A stretch of 6,550 bases of DNA from JAIOHN01 sp038258185. Lineage in GTDB: Bacteria; Chloroflexota; Anaerolineae; Aggregatilineales; Phototrophicaceae. The stretch covers positions 1-6,550 of the forward strand of contig JBBSQD010000328.1 of the NCBI GenBank assembly GCA_038258185.1. The letters are read 5' to 3'. The position numbers and the translations under genes are program-made. Positions 1-5,044 of this stretch are shown piece by piece. The notes below the pieces were generated by a model, which was given only the letters and a program-made list of their open reading frames with translations, had not been told where the DNA came from and did not search any database. The stretch's first letter is position 1. The number at the start of each line of letters is the position of its first letter.

Positions 1-165
1 GTTCTGACATCGAAGATGCGCGAACTTCTGGGATCACGTGGGGATAACTGGGAAATTCTCACCGCCAGTGCGTTTGTCTCCATCATCGTGCCGCTGATCG
101 TCTTCTTCTCGCTTCAGCGTTACTTTGTGCGCGGTCTGTTGGCCGGTTCCGTAAAGGGTGGCTGA
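1..165 (+). CDS. Sugar ABC transporter permease, MalG type (3' end only)
   Basis: This is the last 54 codons and TGA stop of a gene that begins before the window. The frame holds one hydrophobic segment (about residues 24-37 of the visible part, with VSIIVPLIVFF) followed by LQRYFVRGLLAGSVKGG. A final membrane helix followed by LQRYFV-GL-AG-VKG is the typical C-terminus of the MalG/CUT1 class of carbohydrate ABC permeases, which form the membrane channel with a MalF-like partner and receive sugar from a lipid-anchored binding protein. The conserved EAA loop that contacts the ATPase would lie upstream and is not visible. The gene is on the same strand as treS, 105 bases before it, so the imported sugar may be maltose, trehalose or a related alpha-glucoside; that substrate is inference from the neighbour. 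The family call is fairly secure. Confidence 0.85.
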   Translation, partial: VLTSKMRELLGSRGDNWEILTASAFVSIIVPLIVFFSLQRYFVRGLLAGSVKGG

Positions 166-174
166 GTCTTACAC

Positions 175-202
175 TTGTTAGTCCTGTTTGATGCGGTATC
201 TT
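175..202 (+). promoter_or_regulatory. Possible sigma70-like promoter before treS
   Basis: TTGTTA (175-180) and TATCTT (197-202) are separated by 16 bases, each matching the sigma70 consensus at four of six positions. Transcription would begin at about 208-212, inside the left arm of the hairpin described at 205-238. The match is weak and could be chance. It would give treS a start of its own, separate from the ABC transporter transcript. Confidence 0.22.
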
Positions 203-204
203 AG

Positions 205-238
205 ATAGAGGCGCAGTGGCATAACCTCGCGCCTCTAT
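205..238 (+). other. 10-bp perfect hairpin between ABC permease and treS
   Basis: The arms 205-214 (ATAGAGGCGC) and 229-238 (GCGCCTCTAT) are perfect reverse complements around a 14-base loop, within which GG (218-219) and CC (225-226) could pair further. The right arm is followed by ATCACTCAT and not by a T-run, so it is not a standard intrinsic terminator. It could stabilise the 3' end of the transporter mRNA, act as a weak attenuator, or be a repressor operator (inverted repeat of 10-base half-sites) in front of treS. The structure itself is plainly visible; its role is not. Confidence 0.6.
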
Positions 239-270
239 ATCACTCATGCTAGAAGAGAGAATTTCACGCG

Positions 271-1866
271 ATGAATTGGCACGTTAACGCAGTTTTCTAT
301 GAACTTTACCTCCGCGCTTTCAATGACGCGGATGGCGATGGTCACGGCGATTTTGCCGGACTGCGCCAGAAGCTCGACTATCTGCAATGGCTGGGTGTGG
401 ATTGTATCTGGCTGTTACCGATTTACCCGTCCCCCCTGCGCGACGATGGTTATGATATCGCCAGCTTTTATGGCATTCATCCCACCTTTGGTCATCTGGA
501 AGATTTCCGCATGACGGTGCAGGAAATCCACCGCCGGGGCATGAAGATCATCGCTGACATGGTGGTCAATCACACCTCTGATCAGCATCCGTGGTTTATC
601 GAATCACGGCGCAGTAAAAGCTCGGCCATGCGCGACTTTTATGTCTGGGATGAAACCGACGACAAATTCAGCGAGGCGCGCATTATTTTTACCGACACGG
701 AGTCATCCAACTGGGCCTATGATGACCGTACCGGCGAATATTACTGGCATCGCTTTTTCAGCAGCCAGCCCGACCTGAATTATGATAATCCGTCGGTGCG
801 CCAGGAAATGCTGAACATCATCAAATTCTGGATGGATCAGGGCATTGATGGCTTCCGCGTCGATGCGGTGCCGTATCTGTTTGAGCGTGAAGGCACCAAC
901 GGCGAAAATCTGCCGGAAACGCATGATTATCTTAAGGAGATGCGCCGCTTTGTCGAGATGAGTTACCCCAGCGCGATTCTGCTGGGCGAGGCTAACCAGT
1001 GGCCGCAGGATCTGCGTCCGTATTTCGGCAATGGTGACGAGTTCCATATGTGCTTTCACTTCCCGGTGATGCCGCGTCTCTACATGGCAATGGCGAAACA
1101 GGATCGCACCAGTGTGGTTGATATTCTGGCCGACACGCCTGAAATCCCGGATAACGCGCAATGGGCCACCTTCCTCCGTAACCACGATGAATTGACGCTG
1201 GAAATGGTCACGGAAGAAGACCGCGACTTTATGTGGAATTTTTACGCGTCTGATCCACGCTACCGCCTCAACATGGGCATACGTCGCCGTCTCGCCCCAT
1301 TGATGGGCAATGATCGGCGGCGCATTGAATTGATGTATTCGCTGCTGTTCACACTGCCGGGTGCGCCTGTGCTGTACTATGGTGATGAGATCGGCATGGG
1401 GGATGATGTCACGCTGTTTGATCGCAACGGCGTCCGCACACCGATGCAGTGGTCACCCGACGATAACGCCGGCTTTTCGTCCGCGCCGGGAGATCGTTTA
1501 TACGCGCCTGTCATTAATGATCCCGACTATGGCTATCGCAGCGTCAATGTGATGCAGCAGCAGGCCGACCCTAACGCCATGATTCACGTCATTCGCAATA
1601 TGATCGCCACCCGCAAACGGCTGCCCGTGCTGGCGAAAGCCAAAATGGAATGGCTGGATGACCTGCCCAAGCATTTGATGTGTTTCTGGCGGCGCGATAA
1701 CCAGCAGCAAGTGTTGGCGCTGCATAATCTCAGCGAAACACCTTACGACTTTACACTGCCAGAAGGCATTCTTTTCCGCGATATGCTGCTTCAGGATGCC
1801 ACACTCGATCCGATTATAACCATACCGGCTTACGGTTATGTCTGGTTGCAGGTGATGGAAGGTTAG
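271..1866 (+). CDS. treS: Trehalose synthase (maltose alpha-D-glucosyltransferase), GH13
   Basis: This cytoplasmic enzyme interconverts maltose and trehalose by intramolecular transglucosylation. The 531-residue protein is a GH13 (beta/alpha)8 barrel. In order it shows VFYELYLRAF near the N-terminus, an acidic metal-site-like loop DADGDGHGD (19-27), SPLRDDGYDI (54-63), region I DMVVNH (96-101), region II GFRVDAV with nucleophile Asp198, region III LLGEANQW with acid/base Glu240, and region IV FLRNHDELT with Asp306. VLYYGDEIGMGD (367-378) and GVRTPMQWSPD (387-397) are typical of trehalose synthases and separate it from oligo-1,6-glucosidase. A beta domain closes the protein; there is no fused maltokinase. 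The length fits the short, single-domain TreS group. ATG 271 is chosen because the conserved N-terminus begins at once; a purine-rich AGAAGAGAGA lies at 251-260, a modest ribosome binding site. The upstream sugar permease suggests a shared role in alpha-glucoside use or in making the protectant trehalose. No signal peptide is seen. Confidence 0.95.
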   Translation: MNWHVNAVFYELYLRAFNDADGDGHGDFAGLRQKLDYLQWLGVDCIWLLPIYPSPLRDDGYDIASFYGIHPTFGHLEDFRMTVQEIHRRGMKIIADMVVNHTSDQHPWFIESRRSKSSAMRDFYVWDETDDKFSEARIIFTDTESSNWAYDDRTGEYYWHRFFSSQPDLNYDNPSVRQEMLNIIKFWMDQGIDGFRVDAVPYLFEREGTNGENLPETHDYLKEMRRFVEMSYPSAILLGEANQWPQDLRPYFGNGDEFHMCFHFPVMPRLYMAMAKQDRTSVVDILADTPEIPDNAQWATFLRNHDELTLEMVTEEDRDFMWNFYASDPRYRLNMGIRRRLAPLMGNDRRRIELMYSLLFTLPGAPVLYYGDEIGMGDDVTLFDRNGVRTPMQWSPDDNAGFSSAPGDRLYAPVINDPDYGYRSVNVMQQQADPNAMIHVIRNMIATRKRLPVLAKAKMEWLDDLPKHLMCFWRRDNQQQVLALHNLSETPYDFTLPEGILFRDMLLQDATLDPIITIPAYGYVWLQVMEG

Positions 1867-1879
1867 TAGGCCTCAATAA

Positions 1880-1910
1880 AAACAGGGGTGTCACATGGAC
1901 ACCCCTGTTT
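1880..1910 (-). terminator. Bidirectional intrinsic terminator between convergent genes
   Basis: The arms 1880-1892 (AAACAGGGGTGTC) and 1898-1910 (GACACCCCTGTTT) are perfect 13-base reverse complements around a 5-base loop. Read on the minus strand the stem runs into TGTTTTTATTG, a good T-tract, so it should end the epimerase transcript about 87 bases after its stop. Read on the plus strand it begins 13 bases after the treS stop but has only TTT before ACC, so termination there may be weaker. Its place between two convergent genes supports the call. Confidence 0.88.
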
Positions 1911-1996
1911 ACCTCGTTACACAAAGTCGATAGCAAATTATGATGAAATAATGCGAGAGATCTGCAAATCTGCACACCCCTCATCAGATTGATCAG

Positions 1997-2941
1997 TTAC
2001 GCGTGTTGTTTTGTGCTGCTGCCATACAGATCGCGCAGGGCAGCCTCGGCAGTCGGGAATTTGAAGGTATAACCCAGTTCCAGCAAACGAGCTGGAAGTA
2101 CGCGCTGACCATCCAGCACCACCGTCGAAACATCCCCAAACATCGTTTTAAAGGCGAATCCCGGCACCGGGATAAATGATGGCCGCCCCAGCACTTCGCC
2201 CAATTTCTGACCGAACTCCGCGTTACTCAATGGGTTGGGTGCGGACAGATTAAAGGGCCCGGTTGCCGTGCTGTGTTTGAGCAGAAACTTAATCGCGCCA
2301 ACTTCATCATCCAGGTGAATCCAGGGGAGCTGCTGCTTACCACTACCCAACGGGCCACCCGCAAATAACTTAAACGGCAGCGCCATACGCGGCAGTGCGC
2401 CGCCTTCAGTACTCAGCACGACCCCGGTGCGAATGACCGGACGGCGAATGCCAATCCGTTCCGCAGCTTCCGTCGAGGCTTCCCACTGCTTACACACATC
2501 GGCCAGAAAATCATTACCAGCAGTGGACTGTTCGGTGATATCTTCGGCACCGCGCGCGCCATAATAACCCACGGCTGACGACTGAATCAGCGTTTTGGGC
2601 TTCACATCGGCCTCGTCAATCGCCTGCATGATGGCTTTACCCGCATTGAGGCGACTTTCCAGAATGGTCTTTCTGCGTTCGGCTGTCCAGCGGTCAGGCA
2701 AGAAACCATCCCCGGCAATACTCGAACCGGCAAGATTAACAATCGCATCGGCACCACTGGCCAGCGGCCCCCAACCGCGTGAGCTTTTGGCATCCCAGCC
2801 TTCAATTTTGACTTTGCTGTGCAGTCCCTGTGACAGACTGGGGCTGCGGCTGAGGACAATCACCTCATTGTCGCCCTGTGCCAGATCGTTTGCCAGCGTG
2901 CTTCCGATTAACCCGGTGCCTCCGGTAATAATGACTTTCAT
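1997..2941 (-). CDS. TIGR01777/YfcH-family NAD(P)-dependent epimerase-like protein
   Basis: The 314-residue protein is an atypical short-chain dehydrogenase/reductase (extended SDR). It begins with a Rossmann strand and dinucleotide loop, ITGGTGLIG (5-13), followed by VIVLSRSPS (28-35), then IVNLAGSSIAG (67-77), SSAVGYYGARG (121-131) with the active-site-region tyrosines, and LPWIHLDDEVGAI (205-217). The segment from about 250 to 308 (GRPSFIPVPGFAFKTMFGD, then LPARLLELGYTFKFP) matches the C-terminal DUF1731-type domain of the TIGR01777/YfcH group. Length is normal for the family. The physiological substrate of these proteins is generally not established, and the occasional label of cell division inhibitor SulA is unreliable. 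The start ATG at 2941 immediately precedes the Rossmann strand and has a strong GGGGAG site 8 bases upstream. The gene lies 75 bases after the glycosyltransferase on the same strand, so it may be the last gene of that transcript, and it converges on treS. Confidence 0.9.
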   Translation of the reverse strand: MKVIITGGTGLIGSTLANDLAQGDNEVIVLSRSPSLSQGLHSKVKIEGWDAKSSRGWGPLASGADAIVNLAGSSIAGDGFLPDRWTAERRKTILESRLNAGKAIMQAIDEADVKPKTLIQSSAVGYYGARGAEDITEQSTAGNDFLADVCKQWEASTEAAERIGIRRPVIRTGVVLSTEGGALPRMALPFKLFAGGPLGSGKQQLPWIHLDDEVGAIKFLLKHSTATGPFNLSAPNPLSNAEFGQKLGEVLGRPSFIPVPGFAFKTMFGDVSTVVLDGQRVLPARLLELGYTFKFPTAEAALRDLYGSSTKQHA

Positions 2942-2949
2942 TGTTTATA

Positions 2950-2955
2950 CTCCCC
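2950..2955 (-). promoter_or_regulatory. Ribosome binding site of the epimerase-like gene
   Basis: GGGGAG on the minus strand ends 8 bases before the ATG at 2941. It is the clearest Shine-Dalgarno sequence in the window and fixes the start of this gene. The surrounding 75-base gap (2942-3016) is AT-rich, but I see no convincing -35/-10 pair and no terminator for the upstream gene in it. Confidence 0.75.
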
Positions 2956-3016
2956 AAAATCAAATTCTCTATAACAGGCGCAAGTCGCCGATTTTTAATG
3001 TGTATGGTGTGGTCGG

Positions 3017-5044
3017 TCACTCAGGATTTACAGCAATTTCGCTCAAAACCAGATAATCCTCAGCGCCCACATTTAATCTATCTTCTGCGTTATTGATATT
3101 GTATAGACCAATAATGAGTGTGTAATTAGCTGGCGCTAAATTATTGGGGATAAGCAGGGCGTGCTGGTCAGAAATGATCGTATCAGGAGTCCAGGTGCTA
3201 GTCAGGGCGAGTCCGCCGCCGGGTTCGCTGTCCCGTTGTGCCACTAACACACCAGCCGAATCAAGCAGTTGGACGAAGACCTTGTAACGAGTTTCCAGCG
3301 ATTCATCGGTGCGCCAGTCCAGGCGGATTTGCAGCACATCTCCGGGCTGGATGGTCTGCACACTGAGGGCGTAACTTTCCAGCGTGATATGCTCGCCAAA
3401 TTCAGCGCCGGCTGACTCCGTCACAGCCATATCAACTGGTGTGGCATAGCGCACCAGCCGCACATCACCATACCATCCGCTGCTGGCCTCGTAGGTGCTG
3501 CTGGTCAGTGTGCCTTCAACGACGCGATTCGGATCGCGCTCCGCCTCGCCCCAGTAGACCACATACAGGTTATCATGCTCGCCAATCAGATTTTCAACCG
3601 CCGCCTGTGTGGCCGCATCATCACCACCGAGTCCGGCTGGCAGCGGATAAACCGGCGCAGCAGCCGCGTAATAATAGCGAAACACCTCTGCCTGATTCGG
3701 CGCGTCGAGGATAATCGCATCATCGGGGCGCAGATTGGCCGCCAATGCCTGTACCACGCCGCGATAATCATCACGCTGGTAGCCGCCATCGTGATAGAGA
3801 AACGCCAGTCCGTTCCACATATTCAGGCAGATTCCAGCCAGCGCCGCCGCCACCGCTAGCCGCGGAATCACGGCAAAACGGGCACGTTCCGGCATTTCCA
3901 GCGACCAGATGGCATCAAGGCCGCGCCCCATCCACAGTGCAAAACCGATCTGCGCCGGCAGCAACAACTTGATATTCGCCTCACGGAACAGACCGAACGC
4001 TAAAAACAGCCCAACCGGCAGCAGCACCCAGACCACTGGCACCAGAATCCGCAGCCATTCGCCCTGTTTGCCACGGGAACGCAGCCCGAAAGCCAGCAGC
4101 AACAGCACAATCGCCAGCCAGCTTGGGTCATTTTCGATATAGGTCAGGCCGAAGCTGAACCAGCCCAGCAGTAAACCGACTGCATCCCCCAGCGCGATAG
4201 CCTGTCCGGTATTCGGCCATGTCGTGAGCTGCGCCCAGGCACCCGGCAGCCACGGCAGATACAGCAGGATGGTCAGTACATTGGCGGCGATATAAATCAG
4301 TAAGCCCCTACCATCCGCCCTTTTCTGACGCAGCGAACTGACAAAGAAAATCAGAAAAATCACGCCCTGCGCCAGCATAAAAAACGGATAGGCGTACTGT
4401 GTCCACAAACCCGCCGCGTTAATCAGCGCCAGAGCCAGCCCCCAACGCATTACCGGAGACTGTAGGGACAGGGCCCGCCCTGTCCGCACCTGCGATTGCC
4501 GCAAAAACCCGACAAGCGCCCACATCCCCAGCACACCCCACAAGGCCAGTAACGCATACATGCGCGTTTCCTGCGCGTAATAGATGCTGAACGTGTTAAG
4601 CGTCACAAACAGCGCCGCCGCCAATCCCGCCAGCGGACTGAATAAGCGCCTGCCCAGCGCATAGGTTACGGCAATGCTCAACAGGCTGGCGAAAGCCGAC
4701 AGTGACCGCAGCGCAAATTCACTCTCACCCGTGAAAACCATCCACACTTTGAGCAGCCAGTAATAACCGGGGGGATGAATATCGCGGGCAGCGTTGGCGG
4801 CAATATCGGCAAAACCCCGCGTCGCCTGCACATAACTGTTACCCTCGTCATTCCACAACGACTGTGCGCCCAGCAGATGAATCCGCAGGGCAAACGCTAA
4901 AAGCAAAACACTTAACCCCAGGACAGTAAATTTGCCCTCCCCCCCCAATCCCCTCTCCCATAAAGGGCGAGGGGGAGTATTTTTAAGTCCCTCTCCTCCT
5001 GTGGGAGAGGGATTTAGGGTGAGGGATTTTGGATTTTTCATCAT
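3017..5044 (-). CDS. GT39-type membrane glycosyltransferase with C-terminal beta domain
   Basis: The product (675 residues from the ATG at 5044) is a polytopic GT-C enzyme related to the PMT_2/ArnT class, which moves sugar from a polyprenyl-phosphate donor to an acceptor on the outer face of the membrane. After the first helix (about 38-58) comes SLWNDEGNSY with the Asp66-Glu67 pair expected of the catalytic loop, then RDIHPPGYYWLLKVW (87-101) and YYAQETRMYALL (155-166), all hallmarks of the family. About a dozen helices run to about residue 410. An extracytoplasmic alpha/beta region follows (420-535), then a beta-sandwich module (about 546-675; PGDVLQIRLDW, YKVFVQLLD, YTLIIGLYN) seen in many Chloroflexota GT39 proteins. 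The start is taken at 5044, where ATGA overlaps the stop of the upstream hydrolase; a second ATG follows at 5041. No clear ribosome site is visible, so coupled translation is likely. Residues 7-37 and 187-193 are encoded by palindromic repeats. The acceptor is unknown. Confidence 0.9.
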   Translation of the reverse strand: MMKNPKSLTLNPSPTGGEGLKNTPPRPLWERGLGGEGKFTVLGLSVLLLAFALRIHLLGAQSLWNDEGNSYVQATRGFADIAANAARDIHPPGYYWLLKVWMVFTGESEFALRSLSAFASLLSIAVTYALGRRLFSPLAGLAAALFVTLNTFSIYYAQETRMYALLALWGVLGMWALVGFLRQSQVRTGRALSLQSPVMRWGLALALINAAGLWTQYAYPFFMLAQGVIFLIFFVSSLRQKRADGRGLLIYIAANVLTILLYLPWLPGAWAQLTTWPNTGQAIALGDAVGLLLGWFSFGLTYIENDPSWLAIVLLLLAFGLRSRGKQGEWLRILVPVVWVLLPVGLFLAFGLFREANIKLLLPAQIGFALWMGRGLDAIWSLEMPERARFAVIPRLAVAAALAGICLNMWNGLAFLYHDGGYQRDDYRGVVQALAANLRPDDAIILDAPNQAEVFRYYYAAAAPVYPLPAGLGGDDAATQAAVENLIGEHDNLYVVYWGEAERDPNRVVEGTLTSSTYEASSGWYGDVRLVRYATPVDMAVTESAGAEFGEHITLESYALSVQTIQPGDVLQIRLDWRTDESLETRYKVFVQLLDSAGVLVAQRDSEPGGGLALTSTWTPDTIISDQHALLIPNNLAPANYTLIIGLYNINNAEDRLNVGAEDYLVLSEIAVNPE
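4466..4485. repeat. 20-bp palindrome inside glycosyltransferase gene
   Basis: The arms 4466-4474 (GGACAGGGC) and 4477-4485 (GCCCTGTCC) are perfect reverse complements separated by CC. With the flanking TGTAG on the left (4461-4465) it resembles short dispersed repeats found between genes in Chloroflexota and some other phyla; that resemblance is from memory. On the coding strand it reads in frame as RTGRALS (residues 187-193 of the glycosyltransferase), in a basic, probably cytoplasmic loop between two membrane helices, where extra residues would be tolerated. Confidence 0.65.
4935..5025. repeat. Pair of inverted hairpin-forming repeats (REP/MITE-like)
   Basis: Two related copies lie in opposite orientation. 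Copy A (4935-4977) contains a stem of 4950-4959 with 4965-4974 (10 bp, one mismatch, loop ATAAA). Copy B (4989-5025) contains a stem of 4989-4996 with 5004-5011 (8 bp perfect, 7-base loop). The whole is bounded by CCCTC (4935-4939) and GAGGG (5021-5025). This CCCTCTCC/GGAGAGGG type of element is dispersed in many bacterial genomes, normally between genes; the frequency claim is from general knowledge. Here it is read through in frame as residues 7-37 of the glycosyltransferase, giving the low-complexity LNPSPTGGEG and PLWERGLGGEG. It carries no transposase and could be moved only in trans. Confidence 0.8.

Noticed and set aside
703..1185. A 160-codon open frame antisense to treS.
   Set aside because: It mirrors strongly conserved treS codons, has no ribosome site, and its translation resembles no known protein; it is a shadow of the real gene.
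1960..1974. Short direct repeat ATCTGCA at 1960-1966 and 1968-1974 between the convergent genes.
   Set aside because: Two 7-base copies are too short to set apart from chance, and their place downstream of both genes gives no obvious regulatory role.
2595..3056. A 153-codon plus-strand open frame opposite the epimerase-like gene.
   Set aside because: It overlaps the Rossmann region of a well-supported gene on the other strand and shows no domain or start signal.
3439..4142. Several small plus-strand open frames across the glycosyltransferase gene.
   Set aside because: They overlap each other and the real gene, have low-complexity basic or proline-rich translations, and lack start signals.
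4935..5025. Possible CRISPR array or tRNA-like structure in the repeat region.
   Set aside because: There are only two copies, in inverted orientation, without regular spacers, and no cloverleaf can be drawn.
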